In this document: positions 33,808-42,104 of the stretch, in pieces
Numbering within the stretch: position 1 is the stretch's first letter
How the letters are laid out: each line of letters opens with the position of its first letter
Assembly (NCBI GenBank): GCA_021158055.1
Contig: JAGGVJ010000004.1
Coordinates: forward strand, 1-56,198
Direction: 5' to 3'
Source: Candidatus Iainarchaeum sp.
GTDB taxonomy: Archaea > Iainarchaeota > Iainarchaeia > JAGGVJ01
DNA length: 56,198 bases
Position numbers and translations under genes: made by a program
The notes under the pieces: generated by a model
What the model was told of the DNA's origin: nothing
Databases searched by the model: none
What the model saw: the letters and a program-made list of their open reading frames with translations, nothing else

Positions 33808-34470
33808 TTAACCATTTAAACCTTTCAAAAGGTCCAAAACTTTTGCTTTGGGGTCACTTGATTTCACCACCGCAGAAGCCACCAGGACCCCTTGTGCTCC
33901 AAGTTCAACTGCGCGCCTTGCGTCTTCCTGACTTGAAATGCCAGCTCCGCAAAGGACATGCATATCAGGGTCTACTTGTTTGACTAAAGCAACTGTGTTT
34001 GTGACAACTTCGGGTTTTGCCTTGCTCACGGAAATTCCGGAGCCGATCAGTTCAGGGGGTTCAACGGCAATTGCTGTCGGTTTGAAATGCGCTATCTGTG
34101 CAGCAAGTTCCTCGTCCTGCGCACAGACAAGAGATTCAAGCCCGTGTTCTTTTGCAGCATGAACTGTCTTTTCTATTGTTTCAAGGTCAAGCCTGTGCTC
34201 TGAATGGTTGATAAGCGTTCCTTTTGCCCCTGCCTCTTTTACCGCACGGACCTGGATCGAACCTGTAAAAGCCCCTTCCGGATCCGGGTCAACGTGCTGT
34301 GCAAAAACAGGATTTTCCACTGCTTTTGAAACCCGGAAAACGTCAACGTCCTGAACAGCCAAGACAACGCCCTTGCCTGCATTGCTTATTTTTTTCGCAA
34401 GCTCCACTGCACTGTCCCCGATGGATTGCTCGTATGCCTTGAAATTGACAACCAATGACGGAAATTTCAT
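33808..34470 (-). CDS. tpiA: Triosephosphate isomerase, archaeal type
   Basis: 220 residues, the short archaeal form. VVNFKAYEQS starts the barrel with the active-site Asn/Lys, INHSEHRL holds the catalytic histidine, AVEPPELIGSG holds the catalytic glutamate, and VLCGAGISSQEDARRAV closes the phosphate site. Interconverts dihydroxyacetone phosphate and glyceraldehyde 3-phosphate, serving gap and pgk encoded 2 kb away on the same strand. Confidence 0.96.
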   Translation of the reverse strand: MKFPSLVVNFKAYEQSIGDSAVELAKKISNAGKGVVLAVQDVDVFRVSKAVENPVFAQHVDPDPEGAFTGSIQVRAVKEAGAKGTLINHSEHRLDLETIEKTVHAAKEHGLESLVCAQDEELAAQIAHFKPTAIAVEPPELIGSGISVSKAKPEVVTNTVALVKQVDPDMHVLCGAGISSQEDARRAVELGAQGVLVASAVVKSSDPKAKVLDLLKGLNG

Positions 34471-34524
34471 TTTTCAACCAACCCCTGTTTTGCCTGTATT
34501 ATTCTGTTTGTATTAACTAGTCAC

Positions 34525-35028
34525 TTATTGATAACACTTATCGATAATCAAGCCGCCGATGTAGTACTGCCTGAACACTTCTTTTCCCTTGGAAAAAATG
34601 CGTTCGGTACCGCTGAACAAAGCCACGTCACCTTCTGATTCATCAACATACTCAAAATCCCCCGCATGAAATTTTTCCGGTCCCCTGAAAGGCCGTTTTT
34701 TTCCAACTTTCCTGAGCGCCTGTTTCAAAAAATCAAACATTTCCCTGCAAAAATCATAATCGCCGACATATTCCGGTTTCACGCCGCCATTGTAAGCCAT
34801 TAGCCAAACCGGTTTTTCCTTAAACCTGACAACTTCCTGTCCCGGGGCAAAATAAAACCCTGCGTAACTGTCCCTGTATTCGAAGTCGCCTTGCCTGAAT
34901 TCAAGTTCTTTGAAACCGGGCCTTTGAGGGGGAACTTCTTTCCCGTCTCCTGCATAAGTGTTGATTTTTGCATTGACTAAAAAAACAGCAAGTTCTTCGA
35001 CATCTACTTCACTGTTTACTGAAACCAC
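34525..35028 (-). CDS. DUF5680 family protein, GTG start
   Basis: 167 residues matching the DUF5680 pattern: LAVFLVNAKINTYAGDG, PGFKELEFRQGDFEYRDSYAGFYFAPGQEVV split in two blocks, PVWLMAYNGG and the C-terminal RGPEKFHAGDFEYVDESEGD. Family function is unknown. The GTG start at 35028 sits about 27 bases after TTATAA at 35052-35057 without a ribosome binding site, as in a leaderless transcript. No link to neighbours is evident. Confidence 0.85.
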   Translation of the reverse strand: MVSVNSEVDVEELAVFLVNAKINTYAGDGKEVPPQRPGFKELEFRQGDFEYRDSYAGFYFAPGQEVVRFKEKPVWLMAYNGGVKPEYVGDYDFCREMFDFLKQALRKVGKKRPFRGPEKFHAGDFEYVDESEGDVALFSGTERIFSKGKEVFRQYYIGGLIIDKCYQ

Positions 35029-35204
35029 GCAATAAAAAAGAAGCCGAATTCTTATAATTCTTTCTTTAAAAAAACAAACATAAAAAAAAATAAAGAAATA
35101 AATACAACAAAGACATGATTAACTAAAGTTATTGTTTATGGATTATACATAACCAGCGTTATTTTACAGGGTTATGCAAGCCATTGCCTGAAGTCCGGAA
35201 AAAC

Positions 35205-36545
35205 ATGGAAAACAATAAAACAGGCCACAAAAGAATTTTTGCAAAACTTGCTTTTGCGTTTTCTTTAGTGCTTTTTCTTTCGCTTTTTTCAAACACTGCT
35301 TTTGGCCAAACCACATGCAAGCTAACTGGCTGCGACCTGGAAATAACAATAAAAATCGCTTTCTCAGGAACAGACGACACGTACATAAACCGCATGGCAA
35401 ACGAGATTGAAAGCGTGTGGAACGGCCCGAACGGCTTCCAGACCACCGGCGAGTGCAAGTGCAACGTGACTTTCAATGTCGAAACCATGAAAATAACAGA
35501 CCCTGCACAGGTAAACTGCAACCCGCCACCGGCAGGATATCATTGCGTCATGGTCACTTCCTTTAACACAAACCCGCCTAAAGACACTAACGGCACCACT
35601 TACGTCGCCTACATGTACGGGGTCTCGCATGGCGGGCAGAGCGCCAACGGCTGGTGGTCTGATGTAATGAGCCGCTCTGTTGAAGGGGGAACAGGGGAAA
35701 CCTACAAAGACGCTGCCCACGAAGCAGGCCACATGATGGGTTTAGAAGACGGGGACGGAAACGGGCTCATGACTAACACAAGCGGCCCGAACTCAGACCC
35801 GACACAGGACAACATTGACACCGCGGTTAAAAACGTCTGCGGAGCAAACGCGTGCCCTGACAGATGCTGCTGCGGAAACGGAGTCATCAACAAGGACAAG
35901 GGCGAATCCTGCGACCCGTTTGCGAGTCCTGTCGGCTGCAAAGCAGGTGAATCATGCTGTCCGGTGTGCTGTAGTTGCTTCAGGCCTGCGTGCGACCTAA
36001 CAAAAGGATCATACGCAACGCAAGCAGAATGCAAAACTGCCTGCGGAGAAGACGCCAGATGCTACTACAATTACAAAACCGGGTGCTGGGACTGCGTGAA
36101 AGACAACGTGGTGGTGGAAATTGTTTACGACCCGGAAAAAACAAGACAAATAATTGAAGGAGCTCACGGTCCCCTTGACCAAATCCATCCAGCTCTTGAA
36201 GAAATACGCCCGTTGTTTGAGTCCCTGGCTTCAGTTCCCGTATTATCAGACCTGATTTTCAACAACAAGGCCAATGTGTATGTTGAAGGGTACAAAGATT
36301 TTTCGCTGGTGTTTGAAAACGGGAAACTAATAGAAATAAATGAAGCTTTGGTCAGCGACCCGACAGTCAACATCAGGACAGACATCGGAACCGTCCAGGA
36401 CATAATTGACGGAAAAACAACAATTGTTTCGGCAATTCAGGAAGGCAGGGCAGTTTACGAACCGGTCGGAATATTAAATGCCATAACCAATGCAGTGTCA
36501 GGCTTTTTTTTCGGGATCTTCTCATTTTTCACTGATTTGATTTAA
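35205..36545 (+). CDS. Secreted zinc metalloprotease with cysteine-rich middle, SCP2-like domain and C-terminal hydrophobic anchor
   Basis: 446 residues. A signal peptide (about residues 11-34, AFG before QTT) is followed by a protease-like domain with HEAGHMMGLED at 172-182, a metzincin-type HExxHxxGxxD zinc site, and a Met-containing turn (GNGLMT). Residues 212-297 hold about 20 cysteines, including CCCGNG and CCPVCCSC. Residues 330-420 (KANVYVEGYKDFSLVFENG, DPTVNIRTDIGTVQDIIDGK) resemble the SCP2 sterol-carrier fold. The last 20 residues are hydrophobic. It is probably anchored outside the cell. Start at ATG 35205; the frame upstream has only TTG. Confidence 0.85.
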   Translation: MENNKTGHKRIFAKLAFAFSLVLFLSLFSNTAFGQTTCKLTGCDLEITIKIAFSGTDDTYINRMANEIESVWNGPNGFQTTGECKCNVTFNVETMKITDPAQVNCNPPPAGYHCVMVTSFNTNPPKDTNGTTYVAYMYGVSHGGQSANGWWSDVMSRSVEGGTGETYKDAAHEAGHMMGLEDGDGNGLMTNTSGPNSDPTQDNIDTAVKNVCGANACPDRCCCGNGVINKDKGESCDPFASPVGCKAGESCCPVCCSCFRPACDLTKGSYATQAECKTACGEDARCYYNYKTGCWDCVKDNVVVEIVYDPEKTRQIIEGAHGPLDQIHPALEEIRPLFESLASVPVLSDLIFNNKANVYVEGYKDFSLVFENGKLIEINEALVSDPTVNIRTDIGTVQDIIDGKTTIVSAIQEGRAVYEPVGILNAITNAVSGFFFGIFSFFTDLI

Positions 36546-36699
36546 ATTCAATCAATGATTGTGACACGCATGCACACAGGCAAAACGCAGATTCACGCAG
36601 GTAAACGCGAACATTGCAGAAAACCGGCAACTGGATAAAAGCAGTGATTACTAAAATTTTAAAGCAGTGTTATTAAAAAATTATAAAAAAAGAAAAAAC

Positions 36700-36716
36700 G
36701 GGTCCGTAAAAGACCC
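36700..36716 (-). terminator. Hairpin plus T-run after the MC1 gene
   Basis: GGGTC and GACCC pair around a seven-base loop, followed on the minus strand by a run rich in T. It lies 38 bases past the MC1 stop, as an intrinsic terminator would. Confidence 0.6.
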
Positions 36717-36753
36717 TCTTCTTTGTAAGTCTTTGAAATATATGACTTTATAT

Positions 36754-37014
36754 TTAAAGTCTTTCAATTCCGGATTTTTTTACGACTGGTTTCCAAACTT
36801 TGTCAGGCAACCAGGACGGACTGTTTGCAGGTGCTTTGACCTGTTTTCTTGAGCCCTTGAAAACGTGAACTTTTTTGGTTCCTTTTTCTCTCAACTTTAT
36901 GTCTGTGTATCCTCTTGTAGCTGCTTTCAGGGCTGCCTGTCTTGGCTGTCTTCCGCTGAAGATTGCTACTTCTTTTCCTTTCACTCTCAATGCAAAGTTT
37001 CTTTTGTCTGCCAT
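36754..37014 (-). CDS. Chromosomal protein MC1
   Basis: 86 residues, the MC1 family length. RNFALRVKGKEVAIFSGRQPRQAALKAATRG (two blocks) and LREKGTKKVHVFKG followed by PSWLPDKVWKPVVKK are the conserved MC1 elements. Abundant monomeric DNA-bending protein that compacts archaeal chromosomes. GAGGTGT precedes the ATG and a TATATAT element at about 37060 is a likely promoter; a terminator hairpin follows. A histone H1-like tail occurs in another gene of this window. Confidence 0.93.
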   Translation of the reverse strand: MADKRNFALRVKGKEVAIFSGRQPRQAALKAATRGYTDIKLREKGTKKVHVFKGSRKQVKAPANSPSWLPDKVWKPVVKKSGIERL

Positions 37015-37181
37015 ATTTACACCTCTTGAACTTGTATTTAATCAAAACCGCACGCACATATATATTCCTTTTGGTTTTTTAGTGCACAAACCCGTGTTTT
37101 TCCCTGTTTTTCCCAAATTACTGCCAAAAAACGTTACCACTGACAAAGGGCATCTTGCGAAATACGCTTTATTTTGTGAAA

Positions 37182-37192
37182 TATATTTAAAG
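37182..37192 (+). promoter_or_regulatory. TATA box for galT
   Basis: TATATTTAAAG is centred 27 bases before the galT ATG at 37214, with no ribosome binding site between, so the message is probably leaderless. It would drive galT and the coupled glycogen synthase gene. Confidence 0.55.
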
Positions 37193-37213
37193 CAGGTTTC
37201 ATTTAGTTAATCT

Positions 37214-38212
37214 ATGGCGGTCTCAAACGAACTGAGAAAAGATTACATTACAAACAGGTGGGTAATCGTGGCTGAAAAAAGATCTCTCAGGCCAAGCGAT
37301 TTTTCAAAAACTGAAGACCGGAAAAAAGAAACTGTTTCAAAGACCTGCCCGTTTTGTCCGGGAAACGAACACATGACCCCACCCACTATACTTGAAGAAA
37401 AAAAAGGCGGGAAATGGGACATACGAGTGGTCGGAAACAAGTTTCCTGCCCTGTCACAAAAAACAGATATTTTCCCTTCAAACAACCACCCGCTGATAAA
37501 AATGGGTGCTTTCGGAAGCCAGGAAGTGCTTATTGAAACAAACAACCATTCAAAGCGTTTTTTCGAAAACTCAAAGGCAAAAGTCAACAGGATTCTTGAA
37601 ATGCTTATAAAAAGAAGAAAAAAACTTTCCTCGCACAAAAAAATCGAATACGTCCTTCTTTTTAAGAACTTCGGACGCGAATGCGGGGCTTCCCTGAGCC
37701 ATTCCCACATACAGATCTCTGCCCTGCCGCTGGTTCCCCCCCTTATAGCAGACGAGCTTAACGGAAGCAGGGGTTATTACAGCGAAAACCACTCCTGTCC
37801 GTTCTGTGACATAGAAAAACTTGAAAGCAAGTCAAAAAGGTTTGTCTCTTCAAACAAAAACTTTTCACTTTTCACTCCCTTTGCGTCTATCTGGCCTTAC
37901 GAACTCTGGATTGTCTCAAAACAGCATGTCCAAAGGCTTGAGGATTTCTCAAAACCGCAGCTTTTGGATCTTGCGGAAATCCTGATTGAAGCAATAAAGC
38001 GACTGAACACTCTTTTCCCGGGCACCCCTTACAATTTCGTGATTCACGATACGCCTGGAAAAAACTTGTTTTCCTATTATCATTTTCATTTGGAAATATA
38101 TCCAAGATATCATCACAAAACTTTTGCAGGTCTTGAAAAAGGAGGGAGGATTTTCATTAATGAGGTTTCTCCTGAGCGCGCGGCAAAAGAACTTAAGGAG
38201 GTCAGGATATGA
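37214..38212 (+). CDS. galT: Galactose-1-phosphate uridylyltransferase (HIT superfamily)
   Basis: 332 residues. Exchanges hexose-1-phosphate with UDP-sugar. CPFCPGNE near residue 48 and the second CPFCDIE are zinc sites, and SLSHSHIQISALP holds the nucleotidyl-transfer histidine (HxHxQ). LRKDYITNRWVIVAEKRSLRPSDF in two blocks is the typical N-terminus. The stop overlaps the start of the next gene (ATGA), coupling it to glycogen synthase, so it likely supplies or recycles the UDP-sugar used there. Confidence 0.93.
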   Translation: MAVSNELRKDYITNRWVIVAEKRSLRPSDFSKTEDRKKETVSKTCPFCPGNEHMTPPTILEEKKGGKWDIRVVGNKFPALSQKTDIFPSNNHPLIKMGAFGSQEVLIETNNHSKRFFENSKAKVNRILEMLIKRRKKLSSHKKIEYVLLFKNFGRECGASLSHSHIQISALPLVPPLIADELNGSRGYYSENHSCPFCDIEKLESKSKRFVSSNKNFSLFTPFASIWPYELWIVSKQHVQRLEDFSKPQLLDLAEILIEAIKRLNTLFPGTPYNFVIHDTPGKNLFSYYHFHLEIYPRYHHKTFAGLEKGGRIFINEVSPERAAKELKEVRI

Positions 38213-40062
38213 GTTTGACTGTTTTAGAGGTTTCGTTTGAAGTTGCAAACAAGGTCGGGGGCATACACACTGTCTTAAAATCAAAAGTAAGCAAGATGAT
38301 TGAAAAAACAGATGATTTTTATGAGGTAGGGCCTTACTTTAAAGACAAGGCAAATGTGGAATTTGAAGAGCTTGAAACCTCGCCTGAAATGAAAAAAGTT
38401 TTTGATTTTGTTGAATCAAAATACGGCATAAAATGCCACTTCGGAAAATGGCTGATTAATGGCACCCCAAAAACTATCCTTGTTGAGCCCGGGAGCTTCA
38501 AGGAAAACCTCAACCAGATAAAAAACGAGTTGTGGAACAATTACAGGATAGACTCAATGAACACTGATTTTTGGGTTAATGAACCTTTGCTCTGGTCGTA
38601 TGCAACAGGAATATTAATCGAACAGCTTGTTGAGCAAAAAGTGCTGCAGGCAGACATCGTTGTTCATTTTCACGAATGGCTTTGCGGCGCAGGACTTCTT
38701 TACCTGAAATCAAGAAACGTTCCTGTGGGGCTGGTTTTCACAACCCACGCAACTACTCTTGGAAGGTCTCTTGCAGAATCAGGTTACATGCTTTATGACA
38801 AGATAAACGATGGTCTTGCAAAAAACGAGATAGTCGAGGAAAAACTTGCCTATGATTTCGGCGTGCACACAAAACACCAGATAGAAAAAGCGTCTGCAAT
38901 CGAGTCCGATGCATTCACCACTGTGAGTGACGTGGTCAACGATGAGGCACAATATATTCTTGGAAAAAGCGCTGACGTCGTAACTCCAAACGGTATTGAT
39001 GTCAATAAATTTCCGAACATGGAGGAAATTTCGTTTTTGCACAACGAAAACAAAAAGCAGATAAACAATTTTGTATCCGCGTATTTTTCACCTTACTACA
39101 AAATGGACTTTTCAAAGCACAACACATTGTATTTCTTCACTTCAGGCAGGTTTGAAATGCACAACAAGGGAATTGATGTTTTCATAAACAGCCTCAGTTT
39201 GCTGAACAGGAAACTGAAAGCGGAAAAATCAAAAAAGACTATTGTGTCATTTATTTTTGTTCCGATGGAAACCATGGGCAGGAAAAGCGAAGTTCTTGAA
39301 AATTTGTCTTTGTTTGACATGATTGAAAACGAGACTGACAGGAATATGCCTTCTGTCAAGATAAATTTGATAAATTCAATCCTTTCAGGGGAAAATCCTG
39401 CTGAAAAAAAAATCCTTCCCCTTGACTTTGTTGAACACGCAAGATTGCTGATCCGGCAGATAAAGGCAAAAAGAGGACGCAATCCCCCTCTTTGCACGTT
39501 TGAAGTCCATGAAAACAACGCCATCTTGAACCTTATCAAAGAAAACGGGTTGCTTAACCGTGAAGAAGACAAGGTAAAAGTGATTTTTTATCCGTCTTAC
39601 CTGTCTTCTGTTGACGGACTGCTAAACATGGATTACTATTCTGTTGTCGTGGGCTGTCACTTAGGTGTTTTCCCGTCGTATTACGAACCGTGGGGCTATA
39701 CCCCGATGGAAAACGCGGCTCTTGGAGTGCCTACCATAACAACTGACTTGAGCGGTTACGGCAAGTTTATCCAGAGGAAGATTTCAACAAAATATTCAAG
39801 CATCAATGTGATTAACAGGAGATTGACCTCGTCTGATGCAACGGCAACAGAGCTTTCTGAAACCATGCACTGGTTTGCCAACTTGACTTTGAAAGAGCGG
39901 ATCGCCAAAAAAATTGATGCAAAAAAGAATGTTTCGCTTACCCGCTGGAGCAATCTCATAGAATATTATATGGAAGCGTACAAAATTGCAGTGGAAAAAA
40001 CAAAGAGCAAGTCACCGGCAAAAAACCCGAAAAAAGCCACACCAGGAAAGAAAAAGAAATAA
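38209..40062 (+). CDS. Glycogen synthase, GT3 type
   Basis: 617 residues. TVLEVSFEVANKVGGIHTVL at the N-terminus carries the KVGG nucleotide-sugar loop. HFHEWLCGAGLLYL, FTTHATTLGRSLAESG and the C-terminal PSYYEPWGYTPMENAALGVP with TTDLSGYG are the signatures of the GT3 (fungal/animal-type) glycogen synthase rather than bacterial GT5. Makes alpha-1,4-glucan from UDP-glucose. The last 30 residues are a lysine/proline-rich tail (TPGKKKK). Coupled to galT. Confidence 0.92.
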   Translation: MSLTVLEVSFEVANKVGGIHTVLKSKVSKMIEKTDDFYEVGPYFKDKANVEFEELETSPEMKKVFDFVESKYGIKCHFGKWLINGTPKTILVEPGSFKENLNQIKNELWNNYRIDSMNTDFWVNEPLLWSYATGILIEQLVEQKVLQADIVVHFHEWLCGAGLLYLKSRNVPVGLVFTTHATTLGRSLAESGYMLYDKINDGLAKNEIVEEKLAYDFGVHTKHQIEKASAIESDAFTTVSDVVNDEAQYILGKSADVVTPNGIDVNKFPNMEEISFLHNENKKQINNFVSAYFSPYYKMDFSKHNTLYFFTSGRFEMHNKGIDVFINSLSLLNRKLKAEKSKKTIVSFIFVPMETMGRKSEVLENLSLFDMIENETDRNMPSVKINLINSILSGENPAEKKILPLDFVEHARLLIRQIKAKRGRNPPLCTFEVHENNAILNLIKENGLLNREEDKVKVIFYPSYLSSVDGLLNMDYYSVVVGCHLGVFPSYYEPWGYTPMENAALGVPTITTDLSGYGKFIQRKISTKYSSINVINRRLTSSDATATELSETMHWFANLTLKERIAKKIDAKKNVSLTRWSNLIEYYMEAYKIAVEKTKSKSPAKNPKKATPGKKKK

Positions 40063-40142
40063 AGTAAAAAACAAACAAAGGGAAAATAACTAAAAAAATA
40101 AAGAAAATTCAAACAAAAAAATAAAGAAAATAAAGCAAAACA

Positions 40143-40167
40143 GGTTTTTGCCACTCGGACAAAAACC
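40143..40167. terminator. Hairpin between convergent genes
   Basis: GGTTTTTG (40143-40150) pairs perfectly with CAAAAACC (40160-40167) around a nine-base loop. It lies between the convergent glycogen synthase and DUF5752 genes and gives T-rich sequence in both directions, suiting a bidirectional terminator. Confidence 0.55.
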
Positions 40168-40211
40168 CGCCAAATATCTCAAGATACTGTTTCTATATCT
40201 GTTTTGTATTC

Positions 40212-40844
40212 TCATTTTCTGCTTTTTGATTTAACAGTTTTTCTTGCTTTTGCTTTTCTGGCAATCGCAGTTGCTTTCTTGACAGCTGATCTTTTTGCGG
40301 CGGGCTTTTTAACTGATTTTTTCACAGCAACCTTTTTTGCAACTGCTTTCTTCACTGCAACTTTCTTAACAACTCTCTTTGCAGTTTTCTTAACCGACCT
40401 TGCAACAGACTTCTTGACCGCTGCTTTCTTTACCGTCGCTTTTTTTGCAGAGGATGTTTTTACTCTACTTTTCGCTGATCCTGCCGGTACCAAAGCCATT
40501 TTTTTTGGTTTTTTTATTTTTTGTGAAATTGACAAACCGGCTTTTTTCTTTAGATAAAAAATGCGCTCTTTAACAAACTGAACTGTTCTTGATTTGTCCA
40601 TTGTGCCAAGAAGCCTAGTCGCAAGAACAGTGTCACCCACCACGTCACGAACCCAACAACTGTAATCATTTTTTTCTTCATTAACATGCATGCCAAAAAC
40701 ATCTTTTTTTGTTCTCTGCAATGCTCCGGGAAGCTCATTCAGGTTTCGAATAACTACGCCGTCGCTTTCAGTGTAAAAATATTTTCCAGGATCCTCAATC
40801 ATATCAAGCACTTGCTGTGCTTCAACTGAACTTCTTATACCCAT
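40212..40844 (-). CDS. DUF5752 protein with histone H1-like lysine/alanine tail
   Basis: 210 residues. Residues 15-95 match DUF5752: YFYTESDGVVIRNLNELPGAL in two blocks, HVNEEKNDYSCWVRDVVGDTVLATRL. From about residue 108 the chain is nearly all K, A, V, R and S in repeats such as KKAAVKKS, KKVAVKKA and VKKPAAKR, like the C-terminal tail of histone H1 or bacterial Hc1. A perfect AGGAGGT site precedes the ATG. DUF5752 genes often accompany polysaccharide enzymes, which fits its place between glycogen synthase and a GH57 amylase. The tail suggests nucleic-acid or polyanion binding. Confidence 0.85.
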   Translation of the reverse strand: MGIRSSVEAQQVLDMIEDPGKYFYTESDGVVIRNLNELPGALQRTKKDVFGMHVNEEKNDYSCWVRDVVGDTVLATRLLGTMDKSRTVQFVKERIFYLKKKAGLSISQKIKKPKKMALVPAGSAKSRVKTSSAKKATVKKAAVKKSVARSVKKTAKRVVKKVAVKKAVAKKVAVKKSVKKPAAKRSAVKKATAIARKAKARKTVKSKSRK

Positions 40845-40855
40845 CGCCTATACCT

Positions 40856-40891
40856 CCTTATACTCATCTTATTCCTTATACTCATCTTATA
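40856..40891. repeat. 18-bp tandem duplication
   Basis: Two adjacent copies (40856-40873, 40874-40891) of a unit starting CCTTATACTCATC differ only at the last base. On the minus strand each copy provides AAGG, and the downstream one contributes to the DUF5752 ribosome binding site. The second copy overlaps the GH57 stop codon region. Confidence 0.9.
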
Positions 40892-42104
40892 CTTCGGTTT
40901 TTAACTCTCCTATCTGGTGAGCGTCATTTTTTTGCGCAAGCCGCTGTTCCACGTCACTTAAAACATTCATGTAATTTATAAACGCGTCATAAGGGGAATC
41001 ATAGTGATTGAAATATTTGTGTATGTCCCCGTCGGCAAACCACTTAGTGCACATGTAATAAAAATTGTCACTTGTCTGCAGTTTTCTCCAGTCGTCAAGA
41101 ATGGTCTTGTCGCCAAGTTGATTGATTTTGCTTTCAAGCGACTTTATCCTTTCAAAAGCTTCTTTTTGCATGTCGTTTTCAAGCCACGCGCTCAAGTCCC
41201 TGTCCACGTCAGCCCAGCTTGCAAAATAAGGCACGTCAAACTCACCTATTGCCTCGTATTTTTTCAAAAGCTCGCTTGGGGTGTTGAACTCCATGTGTTC
41301 GTTTTTCAGCACTTCAGAGGGAAGGTGTGACAAAAATTCAAATATTCCGGTCTCAGGCCACTGGTGTTCTCCAAACGTCTCGTAGTCAAGGAAAAGATTG
41401 ACTGTCTGCCCTGGGCTGGACGCAAGCCACAATGCATACTTGTCTGCTGTAAGCGGGGCCTCGCTCCATCCCGGTGTCGAAAACCTGAAGCCGATGTCAT
41501 CGCTTAAGCGGTAGTTCCTGAGCAGGACTTTCATGTCAGAGCATCCCCTGCAATAATAAAGAAAATTCGGCGACCTCCATGTCAATATGTTGTCAAGGCC
41601 CTCGCAGATAATCCCCTTGTAGCCCATTTGTTCAACCGTGGCTGCGATTTCGTTGCTGAACATAGACTCTGTGTTTCTGAAAACTTTGGGGGTGACTCCA
41701 AAAACCGACTTTATTTTTTTTTCCTGCATTTTCACCTGGTTTTTGAATTCGTCTTTTGAAACAAGATATGCCAGGGAATGATAGTAGGTTTCGTTGAGAA
41801 TTTCAACACAGCCAGTGTCAACAAGGTCAACAAACGTTTGCAGGACATGTGGAAATTCTTTTTCAAGAAGTTCAAGAAAGACACCTGTGATACTGTAAGC
41901 AACTTTAAACTGGCCGTCTGTCTTGTGGATCAAATCAAGTATTTTTTCATTTGCCGGAATATAGCATTTTCTTGAAACACGCTCAAGGTAAAACTTGTTT
42001 GCGTCATCGTCAAAATAATTGTGCGAATTCCCGATGTCAAGGAAAGAGTAATGCCGAAGCCTGTTTGGCTGGTGCACCTGAAAATAAAAACAGACACTAG
42101 TCAT
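40887..42104 (-). CDS. GH57 alpha-amylase-like glycoside hydrolase
   Basis: 405 residues. Motif 1 is FYFQVHQPNRLR, motif 2 is GCVEILNETYYHSLA, motif 3 with the nucleophile glutamate is KVFRNTESMFSNEIA, and motif 4 with the acid/base aspartate is LFLDYETFGEHQW. This is the intracellular archaeal alpha-amylase subgroup, which cuts alpha-1,4-glucan. No signal peptide. It overlaps the GT4 gene by eight bases and ends just before the DUF5752 gene, so GT4-GH57-DUF5752 is one transcription unit. Confidence 0.92.
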   Translation of the reverse strand: MTSVCFYFQVHQPNRLRHYSFLDIGNSHNYFDDDANKFYLERVSRKCYIPANEKILDLIHKTDGQFKVAYSITGVFLELLEKEFPHVLQTFVDLVDTGCVEILNETYYHSLAYLVSKDEFKNQVKMQEKKIKSVFGVTPKVFRNTESMFSNEIAATVEQMGYKGIICEGLDNILTWRSPNFLYYCRGCSDMKVLLRNYRLSDDIGFRFSTPGWSEAPLTADKYALWLASSPGQTVNLFLDYETFGEHQWPETGIFEFLSHLPSEVLKNEHMEFNTPSELLKKYEAIGEFDVPYFASWADVDRDLSAWLENDMQKEAFERIKSLESKINQLGDKTILDDWRKLQTSDNFYYMCTKWFADGDIHKYFNHYDSPYDAFINYMNVLSDVEQRLAQKNDAHQIGELKTEV

